64,000 bases of DNA from Microbacteriaceae bacterium (lineage in GTDB: Bacteria > Actinomycetota > Actinomycetes > Actinomycetales > Microbacteriaceae), in assembly GCA_025463545.1 (NCBI GenBank), contig JAODAR010000011.1:103880-167879 (forward strand), given 5' to 3'. Position numbers and translations under genes: made by a program. Below the pieces are notes generated by a model. That model saw nothing but the letters and a program-made list of their open reading frames with translations, had not been told where the DNA came from and searched no databases. This document shows positions 57,358-64,000 of the stretch, piece after piece. Numbering within the stretch: position 1 is the first letter of the stretch; the number at the start of each line of letters is the position of its first letter.

Positions 57358-58195
57358 GCTTCCCACACCTCCACGTGGCCAGCGCCTACTCGACGCACTA
57401 CGGCGTCACCCTCCCGGAAGCCCTGGTCGAGCAGGCAGCGGCCCAGGGCTCGGACTTCTTGGCGGTCACCGACCGGGACGGCCTGTACGGGGCGGTGAAG
57501 CATGTTCGCGCGTGCGCGGCCGCCGGCATCCGCCCGGGGCTGGGCGCTGAGCTGGCCGTCCACGACGATGAGCATCGGCCGCTTGGCCGTGTCGTCGTCC
57601 TCGCTCACGGGAACACGAAGGGTCGCGGGTATGGGGCGCTCTGCCGGGCCGTGAGCGCCGCGCATCAGCTGGGCAAGAAGCCCAGCGTCTCCCGTGCCCG
57701 GCTGGCGACGCTCGCGAGCTTACGATCTCTGACGGTCCTCATCGGCCCGGCATCCGATGTGGGGCAGGCCATCGAACGGCGGGACAGCTCCGACGCGCAC
57801 GCCCGCATCACCGCTTGGAACCGCGCCATGCCACCGGAGTCCATCGCACTCGAAGTGGTCAGCCACCTCACCGAGCTTGGAACCCGGGGCAGCGTCACAC
57901 CGGCGACCAAAATGCTGAGCATGGCGGAGGCCATGCTGCTGCCCGCGGTCCTCACCAACGCCGTCCGGTACGGCACGCCGGAGGAAGCGGCCACCGCCGA
58001 TCTGGCGGACGCCGCACGCCTACTCACCCCGCTGGCCCAATTGGATCAGGTGCAAGTCAACGGGCAGGCGTACCTGAAACCGGGGTGGGCCATGCGGCAG
58101 GTGGCGCGGATGATGGTCGACGTTGGCACCCACGAGGACGGGGCGCTTGAACGCCTGCTCCGGGACACGGAGCAGCTCGCCGCGTTTTCTGAGGA
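57354..58195 (+). pseudogene. dnaE2: Truncated error-prone DNA polymerase DnaE2 (PHP-domain remnant)
   Basis: About 280 codons match the start of DnaE2: FPHLHVASAYSTHYGVTLPEALVEQAAAQGSDFLAVTDRDGLYGAVKHVRACAAAGIRPGLGAELAV, GYGALCRAVSAAH, ALEVVSHLTELG, LLPAVLTNAVRYGTPEEAATADLADAARLL, AYLKPGWAMRQVARM. Past about 58195 (after RDTEQLAAF) similarity ends, though the frame stays open to 58631. A complete DnaE2 is over 1000 aa, so palm, fingers and the rest are gone. DnaE2 performs translesion synthesis under SOS control. The stump cannot polymerise; a residual PHP function is unlikely but not excluded. Confidence 0.8.
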
Positions 58196-58501
58196 CCTTG
58201 TGGCGTCTTGCGCAAAAAGGGTCGGTCGTTCTTCGAGTCGAGGATTAGCCAACCGGAATTTGTTCCACTGCACCTTCCCATGCGGGCAATCACATCCCGG
58301 CCAATCGGGACCGCGAATCGCCTGGGCCATGTCCCTCGAAGGGCGCCCGGACACCGTCCGTCATACGGAACGCTGCAATGGAGTGCCGGACGGATCGCTA
58401 CGTGCGGGATGCCCGACCCCCGGCCGCGCCCCGGAAGCGCAAAGTTCAATGTCGGTGGCCCGGTGGATAATGTCGATGAGAAGGGTCGAGAGGAAAGCCG
58501 A

Positions 58502-59020
58502 ATGTCAGATGTCATCTCCGCCACGGTTGGATCCGTCACTGGAGCGCTCATTGAGTTCATTCACGGCAGTCATCGCGATCGCGCACGCGACCGAAGGGAC
58601 AGGCGCCGAGCGAGCGCTGAAAGCCTCCTGAGCGACCTTCGACCGCTTCATCGACGGATGCGGAAAGTCGACTTTTCGCGTAACCCCACAAAGTGGTCGC
58701 AAGACATTGAGCGCGCGCTGCAATGCATTGAAGCGAACGAGTCGTTGCTGCCTGATGAGTGGCGACATCTATATTGCAGCATTCGCGCGGCCGTCGGCGA
58801 GGCCACCGGCCTCGGATGGAGCGAGGTGCTCGGCGGCAGGCGGTCCAAAGTCGCTTCCTTCGACGCGTTATGGATCGAGCACGGTGCTGCCTACCTGGGC
58901 TACGCCATCCTTAGGATCGAGCGATGGCAGAACGCATATCGTGACACATCCGCGCGTCGCGTGCGTCTCGCTGACTTCGATACCTGGCTTCGGCTCACCG
59001 GCAAGGTCTCGGGAGTCTGA
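58502..59020 (+). CDS. Hypothetical protein of the island
   Basis: A 172-aa protein with a short hydrophobic start (VISATVGSVTGALIEFIHG), a strongly basic stretch (DRARDRRDRRRASAESLLSDL), then a helical domain (KWSQDIERALQCIEANESLLPDEWRHLYCSIRAAVGEATGLGWSEVLGGRR ... WIEHGAAYLGYAILRIERWQNAY). ATG 58502 is preceded by GAGAGGAAAG. No known family is recognised. It could be membrane-associated. Its nearest unbroken neighbour is the SOS remnant; a link to the STAND gene is not supported by distance. Confidence 0.6.
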   Translation: MSDVISATVGSVTGALIEFIHGSHRDRARDRRDRRRASAESLLSDLRPLHRRMRKVDFSRNPTKWSQDIERALQCIEANESLLPDEWRHLYCSIRAAVGEATGLGWSEVLGGRRSKVASFDALWIEHGAAYLGYAILRIERWQNAYRDTSARRVRLADFDTWLRLTGKVSGV

Positions 59021-59427
59021 CCACGGCGGGGTGGGGCTGTCCTAGCATGTGTCGGATGGGGGCTTCCCTTGCGGGCCGCCCCGTCTCGGCTGACCGTCAC
59101 CACAATCGCCTGCGTGAAGCAGCTCGAAAAGCGCCCGCTGACCGTCCGCTTTCCGGACGGTTGCCCAATGCCCAGAGGCGGTTCCCGGTGAGGGACGCTT
59201 GGGCGGTCGGCTTATGGTTCAACGCCGCCGAGACGCTGTGCACGTATTCGACATTTTGCGGACCCCGGGCGGTATGGTGACGACATGACCCAGCGGGCCG
59301 ACCCGGCACCAGCACCTGCGCACGAGGACAGGATGTTTATCGGAGGTCCAATCGCCATCGATAGCGGGGCGCGCCGCACGCCGTGCACCCCGACGCCGCA
59401 CCGGGACCGGCATGGTCATCGCCCGGG
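59021..59427. other. No supportable gene
   Basis: Several short open frames on both strands exist here but none has recognisable sequence, ribosome binding site or consistent coding bias. It is probably junk between a lost gene and the peptidase remnant. Confidence 0.5.
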
Positions 59428-59657
59428 CTACCGGACCAGGTCACCCAGGCGAAGCTCACCCTCGACGCCCCACGACCAGGGGCCGCCCCTGGTGATGTCC
59501 AGGTTACGGAACACCACGGGATAGCTGCGCTCGGCGTTCATGTCTGCCGGGGAGTCCTGGACATGCAGGTGCAGGTGCGGCTGACTCGAATTACCGTTGT
59601 TCCCGACCGCGGCGAGCAGCTGCCCGCTCACCACGGAATCCCCGACCTGGACCGTGG
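59428..59657 (-). pseudogene. C-terminal fragment of an M23-type metallopeptidase
   Basis: The minus-strand frame reads TVQVGDSVVSGQLLAAVGNNGNSSQPHLHLHVQDSPADM and ends SWGVEGELRLGDLVR before the stop. GNSSQPHLHLHV is the conserved last active-site strand of M23 (LytM) endopeptidases. The N-terminal two thirds are missing; the IS5-type transposase fragment abuts it at about 59657. Confidence 0.8.
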
Positions 59658-60001
59658 CGAGTCGTGTTCGTCGCGTGCTGATGCGCACGCGCGATGGTGG
59701 AGTCCGCCGACAACGACCAGTCCACCAGCCGGGCCGCGTCCGCGGCAGCGGTCAGCTTCTGGAACACGGCGTCCCAGGTGCCGTCCGTCGCCATCCGGTG
59801 ATGCCAGGTCCACACCGTCTGCCACGGGCCGAACACCTCGGGCAGGTCCCGCCACGCGATCCCTGTCCGATACCGGTAGATGATCGCCTCGACCATCACC
59901 CGGGCGTCCGAGATAGGCCGTCCCTTGCGCCCCGTCGGACGCGGCAGCATTCCCTCGATCAAGGACCACTGACTATCTGAAAGCACCTGGAACCGCGACA
60001 T
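59658..60001 (-). pseudogene. IS5-family transposase, N-terminal fragment
   Basis: ATG 60001 starts SRFQVLSDSQWSLIEGMLPRPTGRKGRPISDARVMVEAIIYRYRTGIAWRDLPEVFGPWQTVWTWHHRMATDGTWDAVFQKLTAAADAARLVDWSLSADSTIARAHQHATNTT, about 115 aa typical of the first part of an IS5/IS427-group DDE transposase, including the first Asp (DSTIARAH). The remaining catalytic residues are absent: the reading enters the peptidase fragment. No intact terminal inverted repeat was found. Confidence 0.85.
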
Positions 60002-60047
60002 GAACCCAGCATCCCAGCACACCGGCCATTCATTTGTCGGACACGCC

Positions 60048-60170
60048 CTAGGTGTCCTTGACGCCGAGAGTGCCCGCCTCCTGTTCAACTGCGGCAGCTG
60101 CCGCTTTCTCCGCAGCAGTCGGCCGCGGTTTCGGTGGTACTGGTGCGCCAACCGGGGCGACAGCTCGTAA
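60048..60170 (-). pseudogene. 3' end of an unidentified gene
   Basis: The minus frame ending at TAG 60048-60050 reads GAPVPPKPRPTAAEKAAAAAVEQEAGTLGVKDT, with coding-like codon use, but no start or body can be traced upstream of about 60170. It is probably the tail of a gene cut by rearrangement. Unrecognised. Confidence 0.4.
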
Positions 60171-60410
60171 TCATGACGTCAGGTCCGTGGTCTTCGTAGT
60201 CGAGATGAGTCCGCCGTCTGGCATCCGGACCGTCTCGTTACCGGCGTGTTCGTCCACGTCGGCGAAAGGCAACTCCATGTTGACGTCAACGATTGCGAGA
60301 AAGCGATGATCCACTTCCACGTCGGAGATGGCGACGCCACAGAGGACAGCCCCTGAGATGACGAAACGACGACGGAGCTCACCCAGTGGGTCGCCGCGTA
60401 CGCGCTCGAG

Positions 60411-60680
60411 GTGAACGCCTGGTTCGAGTTCCTCATCCGTCACGTGCATGCCGCCGTCGAAGCGTTCCAGAGCGGCACCACCGAGTACTACACCGACAAC
60501 ACCGACATCCTCACCGAAGACGACGTGGAATCCGATGATTTCATCGTCGTCGCAGTCCAACGACCCGCCAACATCAGCACCCGCGCGGGCGTCGAAACAC
60601 TCCGCACCACAATCGCCGCAGAAGCCCTCAAAGCCATCGCGAACCTGACCGAACCGGTCCCATCGCCGTATGTTTCCTGA
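60411..60680 (+). CDS. Short hypothetical protein, possibly 5'-truncated
   Basis: An 89-aa acidic protein, GTG start: NAWFEFLIRHVHAAVEAFQSGTTEYYTDNTDILTEDDVESDDFIVVAVQRPANISTRAGVETLRTTIAAEALKAIANLTEP. Third positions are strongly G/C, supporting real coding. Coding-like residues (DDETTTELTQWVAAYALE) continue upstream to an in-frame stop near 60355, so the true start may be lost or non-standard. No family recognised. The opposite strand is also open here; I consider it a shadow. Confidence 0.5.
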   Translation: MNAWFEFLIRHVHAAVEAFQSGTTEYYTDNTDILTEDDVESDDFIVVAVQRPANISTRAGVETLRTTIAAEALKAIANLTEPVPSPYVS

Positions 60681-60728
60681 CCCGAATCGCCATCCAGTGT
60701 TGCGCCGATCCCTCTTGATCGATACGCC

Positions 60729-62012
60729 CTAAGGGCCCAATGCAAGCCGGTTCACGTTGCCGTTTCCGACGACCCATTTGTCGCGTGGACTAAGGAGGTC
60801 GAAGGCGTTGGTCCCTGGATCCATCTCGACATTGAGAATCGTGGCTGGCTCACCGAGCGGGCTAACCGATTGGGCATACATCTCGAAGCACGGCCAGTGG
60901 TCCACATTGCCTGCGAAGGAAACAGTCACAGAGCCGTCGGTCTCCGGGTGCAGGGTGATCTCTCCTTCCGCGCCGACTGTTGGCGCTCCGGTTACCAGCG
61001 GGTCGGCTGCCGCAATCCGCAATGGAATGGTCCACACTTCTTCCGCGAGTTCAGGCGGCCCGATGACGGTCAAAGTCGGTGTGGCGGTTTTGCGTTCGAC
61101 CTCCGCGCCAGACCCGCTCACCTCTATCGTTTCGCCGACGCGGAGGACGCTTTCCGTGAGCTCAAGCCCTTGCTCCGTATACCTAGCGAAGTCCGCAGTG
61201 CCCATCCACAGGTCGAACTGACAATGGACGCGTGAGGCTGCCGTCAGCTTAGAACTGAACGTGCGCTGGTCTGTGGAGAAGAGGCGAATCGGGCCGCGCA
61301 CAGGCCCCGTCGTGGGTGGCGCTACGGCGCGAACCAGCGTCTTGTTGGGATGATTCGGCCAGGACACGATGTCGTCACCAGCGTCCGGGATAAATATGTT
61401 GAACCACACACGCACTTGGTTGACGCGGTAGCTCTGCGGGGTGGCTGTCCAGGTGCGGCGCGCTTTCAAATCACCGGCAGCAACATCCTCAGCGCCTTTA
61501 AGCGTCGAGACCGTTCGGGGCAGCGGCTCACCCCTCGCGAACTGCGTCGGCAGGCTCACCACACCGACATTTGGTCCCGTGACGGCTCGCCTTGGAGGCC
61601 CCGTCACGTAATACTCCTTCTTGACCCAGTCGACGTCAAAGATGCGGTTGTTCTCTGTTTCGAATTCTGCGATGTCCTTCGGTCCGGCCGCCTCCTCAGT
61701 CTTTGCTGGGGTGCCTGGGAGGGGCGGATTCATACCTGACAACCCTTTGCACCTGGTCTTGTCCGGGTCGGCGAGCCAGCCGAGACTACTGGGGAGGAGA
61801 AGGGCCGAAAGCTTGGTGTCCACTGTGATCTCGGAAGACCCGGGGCCGTTGAATAGCGATTTGACCAGATCCGTTCCCTCTACCGCCCATTCGCGCACTT
61901 CCCAGAACTGTCGCGCGCCCTCGTCCGGCAATGCGAACGCCGCCGTTGCGTAGCCGACGGTCTTGATTTCCTGTGGCACGTTACCCTCAAAAAAGATTGA
62001 CCTGAGGGGCAT
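60729..62012 (-). CDS. Hypothetical 427-aa protein of the island
   Basis: A soluble-looking, beta-rich protein with no signal peptide or membrane segment. It begins PLRSIFFEGNVPQEIKTVGYATAAFALPDEGARQFWEVREWAVEG and has a central RVWFNIFIPDAGDDIVSWPNHPNKTLVRAV, then LFSTDQRTFSSKLTAASRVHCQFDLWMG, and ends GNVDHWPCFEMYAQSVSP ... NVNRLALGP. The two strand-rich blocks with F-x-DQR-F and W-P-FEMYA patterns suggest an Ig-like or lectin-like fold. I do not recognise the family. ATG 62012 is uncertain; ATG 62042 is an alternative. GC is closer to the chromosome than the STAND gene. Confidence 0.65.
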   Translation of the reverse strand: MPLRSIFFEGNVPQEIKTVGYATAAFALPDEGARQFWEVREWAVEGTDLVKSLFNGPGSSEITVDTKLSALLLPSSLGWLADPDKTRCKGLSGMNPPLPGTPAKTEEAAGPKDIAEFETENNRIFDVDWVKKEYYVTGPPRRAVTGPNVGVVSLPTQFARGEPLPRTVSTLKGAEDVAAGDLKARRTWTATPQSYRVNQVRVWFNIFIPDAGDDIVSWPNHPNKTLVRAVAPPTTGPVRGPIRLFSTDQRTFSSKLTAASRVHCQFDLWMGTADFARYTEQGLELTESVLRVGETIEVSGSGAEVERKTATPTLTVIGPPELAEEVWTIPLRIAAADPLVTGAPTVGAEGEITLHPETDGSVTVSFAGNVDHWPCFEMYAQSVSPLGEPATILNVEMDPGTNAFDLLSPRDKWVVGNGNVNRLALGP

Positions 62013-62282
62013 CACTCCATCGTCCCGGTGCCGCTGCCCCATGCGATGGCCCCGATGGTACCCCTGGTGCTGCGGCACAGCAATGGGGGACCCGGGAGCA
62101 AACCTAGCCTCTTGCGTTTGAGGTTCGGGTTACGGGCAGTCCCTCTGCACCTAACTCGGGGAGTCAGGACTTGGTGTTGTCGGGATTCATCGCACGAACT
62201 CACTCCTCGCGCGCGACCATTTCTTCACAAGTCATCCAGCACTTCCGCCGGTACTAACGGAGAGCGAGCTACACGCTGCTCA
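62013..62282. other. Intergenic region, no gene recognised
   Basis: This holds the presumed promoter of the 427-aa gene and the end of the integrase transcript. Short open frames occur but none is supported. Confidence 0.5.
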
Positions 62283-63551
62283 TCAGGTTTCGTCGTCGTC
62301 GACGCCTTCAAGATCGGTCAGCAGATCCTCTTCATCCGTTGTCGTGATTTGCCGAAGAAGCGAATCATCCGGATCGATTGGGCGGAGGGTGCGTTGGAGC
62401 AGTTCCGCCGGGCCGTGATCGACAGTTCGGTCGGGTTCGATGTAGTGACCTTCAGTAATAGCCGTGGAGCCATGGCCGAGAAACGCGGCTGCCGCATCGG
62501 TGCTGCCACCGCGGGCTATAACGGTCGCCCCGGTGCGGCGGTACCAACGCAGAGTGATGTCGGGTTTGTCTAGTCCTGCCAGCTCCAGAAATGCTCGAAA
62601 CGTGCGGCGAACGTTGTAGGGGCTGAAGGGGCCACCGTTCCGATTCGCAAAAATCGTCCGTTCGGTATCGTTCGGGCCCATCGCGGCAAGCCGCGCGCGA
62701 AGAACTTTGGCCGCGAACTCGGGCAAAGCGATGCGGCGAACCGAGTGCTCTGTTTTGGGGTGGGACTGGCGGACAGCACCGTGACCGGTTTTAAAGACGA
62801 CCGTGCCGGTCACGTCGATCACCATGCCTTGCGGACCATCACGAACATCGCACGGACGCAAAGCGAGGGCCTCGCCAATCCTGAGCGCCGATCCAAGCAG
62901 TACTTCCAGAATGTCCCGGACCTGCCCGTCGGGTTTCGGGCCGAGAACGTCGGGGCCGGTGCGCCAGGTCGCTGCCGCGTGTCGGATGGCCGCGATCTGT
63001 TTCAGGGTCAGCGCCTCCGGAGTGCCTTTGGGTTTCTTCAGCTGCGACGTGCCCTCGACGGGGTTCCGTGGGATCGCGTCGTGCCGCAGAGCGAAACCGA
63101 ACATGACATTCAGCATGGTCCGCGAATGCTTCGCCCGGGAGTACGACACTGCCAGTTCCGACTTCAAAAAGCGTTCCACCCGACCGGTCGTGATCTCCCC
63201 CAGTGTGAAGTATTGGAACGCGGGCAGCACATGCAGGCGGATATCGTCGCGGTAGTTCTCCTTGGTTTGATCCACTAGGTCCTGCAGTTCGAGATCTGCC
63301 AGCCACAGCGCCACAAGGTCACCGAAGGAACTGCTGAGCGAGAGCATCCCGGACGTTCCAAAGCCGGAGCGATTCAGCAGTCGCAATTTCAGATTCGCCT
63401 TGGCTGCGGATTGGGATTCGCCGCTTGCGGTTACTACCCGCAGGCGCCCATCCGCATCCCGGTAACGTGTAGCAACTAGGAACCGGCCGGCTTGGCGGCG
63501 AACGCCGATCTGCCCGTACGTGCCAATTGCCGTGTGAGGGCGGCCGGCCAT
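62283..63551 (-). CDS. int: Tyrosine recombinase / site-specific integrase
   Basis: A 422-aa phage-type integrase. N-terminal AP2-like arm-binding part (AGRFLVATRYRDADGRLRVV), core-binding domain (FGDLVALWLADLELQDLVDQTKENYRDDIRLHVLP), catalytic domain from about 190: LLGSALRIGEALAL (Arg224), ITLRWYRRTGATVI (Arg338 of box II), FLGHGSTAITEGHYIEP (His360, nucleophile Tyr370). In box II the usual His (H-x-x-R) is replaced by Arg335. ATG 63551 overlaps the excisionase stop (TAATG). It inserts the island in the adjacent tRNA-Ala. Confidence 0.92.
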   Translation of the reverse strand: MAGRPHTAIGTYGQIGVRRQAGRFLVATRYRDADGRLRVVTASGESQSAAKANLKLRLLNRSGFGTSGMLSLSSSFGDLVALWLADLELQDLVDQTKENYRDDIRLHVLPAFQYFTLGEITTGRVERFLKSELAVSYSRAKHSRTMLNVMFGFALRHDAIPRNPVEGTSQLKKPKGTPEALTLKQIAAIRHAAATWRTGPDVLGPKPDGQVRDILEVLLGSALRIGEALALRPCDVRDGPQGMVIDVTGTVVFKTGHGAVRQSHPKTEHSVRRIALPEFAAKVLRARLAAMGPNDTERTIFANRNGGPFSPYNVRRTFRAFLELAGLDKPDITLRWYRRTGATVIARGGSTDAAAAFLGHGSTAITEGHYIEPDRTVDHGPAELLQRTLRPIDPDDSLLRQITTTDEEDLLTDLEGVDDDET

Positions 63552-63784
63552 TACCCTCGCCCCACCCGCGAACGTCGTGCGTCGTCGTCTTCCAAACGAC
63601 GAAGCCACGCCTCGACCTCGGAAGCCCGAAATTTCAGCTCCCGGCCGATACGGAAGCCGTGTGGACCTCGACCATGATGGCGCAGGTCGTAGATCGTCTG
63701 GATCGGGACGCCGAGACGTGCCGCCAGATCGGAAATGGACAGAACCGACTCGAAGTCGCTGGAGAGAGAATTTTCGCTAGTCAT
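63551..63784 (-). CDS. xis: Excisionase-like helix-turn-helix protein
   Basis: A 77-aa MerR/Xis-type winged HTH: SVLSISDLAARLGVPIQTIYDLRHHGRGPHGFRIGRELKFRASEVEAWLRRLEDDDARR. Such proteins bend DNA to favour excision and commonly precede the integrase. ATG 63784 is used as it gives the family start. Its TAA stop overlaps the integrase ATG. Regulation of excision is inferred from family. Confidence 0.88.
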   Translation of the reverse strand: MTSENSLSSDFESVLSISDLAARLGVPIQTIYDLRHHGRGPHGFRIGRELKFRASEVEAWLRRLEDDDARRSRVGRG

Positions 63785-63940
63785 ACCTGCGAGGTGTGCA
63801 AGCGATTCCGAACCCGCCCGGGAATACCTCGATGGCATTCGAAAAATGTGGGTACGAAAGCGAAAAGTGTCGAATAAACGTCGAACGGCCATCCCAAATC
63901 CCTTGTTCGGGTTTTGGAATGGCCGTCTGACTGGTACTTC

Positions 63941-64000
63941 TGGTGGATCCAAGGGGATTCGAACCCCTGACCCCCTGCATGCCATGCAGGTGCGCTACCG
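63941..64000 (-). tRNA. tRNA-Ala (anticodon GGC), 3' part; 5' end beyond the window
   Basis: Read on the minus strand: D-arm end TAGCGCACC, anticodon stem-loop CCTGC-ATGGCAT-GCAGG (anticodon GGC), T arm GGTTCGAATCC, acceptor GGATCCA and an encoded CCA. The first 15 or so bases of the tRNA lie past position 64000. It is the insertion target of the island. Confidence 0.9.
63945..63977. repeat. Right attachment-site core in tRNA-Ala
   Basis: Exact 33-base match to 52947-52979 within the T arm and acceptor stem, with the integrase gene on its left. Integration restores a complete tRNA at this side. Confidence 0.9.

Larger units (their letters stand above)
52947..63977. mobile_element. Integrative genomic island in tRNA-Ala(GGC), about 11 kb
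   Basis: Boundaries are a 33-bp direct repeat equal to the tRNA-Ala 3' end: 52947-52979 (scar copy) and 63945-63977 (inside the intact tRNA). A tyrosine integrase and excisionase-like gene lie next to the intact tRNA, as is usual. Contents are atypical for the chromosome: lower-GC STAND ATPase, SOS-linked dnaE2 remnant, unknown genes, broken transposase, peptidase and regulator. No conjugation or replication gene is recognised, so it looks like a decayed or non-autonomous element. Function of cargo and current mobility are inferred only. Confidence 0.85.

Noticed and set aside
58196..58631. Continuation of the dnaE2 frame past the PHP region
   Set aside because: No DnaE similarity and it overlaps the start of the 58502 gene in another frame; treated as readthrough of the truncated gene.
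60171..60560. Minus-strand open frame of 129 codons
   Set aside because: Its first half mirrors the better-supported plus-strand gene at 60411; the second half looks protein-like but has no start or family of its own, so it was not called.

Overview
The window looks like chromosome of a high-GC Gram-positive actinobacterium, most likely a member of the Microbacteriaceae (a Cryobacterium/Leifsonia-type genome). This is inferred from strong G/C third-position bias, frequent GTG starts, actinobacterial marker genes (SepH, DUF3000, DUF3159, DUF3710, DUF3093, DUF4193), actinobacterial LexA boxes (TCGAAC-N4-GTTCGA) and a TreX-TreY-TreZ trehalose operon. Genus-level placement cannot be settled from the sequence alone.

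Layout. 0-5.1 kb: the end of zapE, a rhodanese/SufE pair, a membrane-anchored hydrolase and DUF3000-rnd. 5.2-8.6 kb: a fadA-fadB beta-oxidation pair. 8.6-12.6 kb: a hydrolase, an aldo/keto reductase and dxs. 12.7-19.8 kb: aconitase, then the conserved actinobacterial block DUF3159-DUF3710-dut / DUF3093 / DUF4193 / sepH. 19.8-21.4 kb: a LexA-boxed small DUF6504-like gene followed by a YcaQ/AlkZ-type DNA glycosylase. 21.4-27.8 kb: a decayed DUF222 gene, a FUSC transporter, YceI, an MpaB-like oxygenase, a coiled-coil protein, a nitronate monooxygenase and an Lrp/AsnC regulator. 27.9-31.9 kb: a 2-oxoacid dehydrogenase operon (E1alpha-E1beta-E2) whose linkers hold several 15-bp minisatellites. 32.8-41.9 kb: the phenylacetate catabolic cluster, with paaABCDE plus an enoyl-CoA isomerase-like gene, a divergent TetR regulator, and paaF-paaH-paaZ. 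TetR-type operators precede both paa operons. 42.1-43.9 kb: two small genes and an FMN reductase. 43.9-50.4 kb: treX-treY-treZ. 50.4-52.8 kb: an LLM flavin oxidoreductase, a YchJ-like protein and an NAD(P)-binding protein.

52.95-63.98 kb is an integrated island of about 11 kb. It is bounded by a 33-bp direct repeat of the 3' end of a tRNA-Ala(GGC) gene whose intact copy runs off the right edge of the window. Next to that tRNA lie a tyrosine integrase and an excisionase-like gene in a TAATG overlap. Cargo: a large HEPN-NB-ARC-TPR STAND ATPase with visibly lower GC (candidate anti-phage abortive-infection protein); a LexA-boxed DUF6504 gene overlapping a truncated dnaE2 (only the PHP part remains); two unknown proteins; and several broken genes (MmyB-type regulator, M23 peptidase, IS5 transposase). 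A second tRNA 3'-end scar at 53.5 kb suggests layered insertions.

The strongest candidate for a little-described system is the STAND protein at 54.2-56.6 kb. The recurrence of LexA box + DUF6504-like gene at two places is the second most interesting theme.
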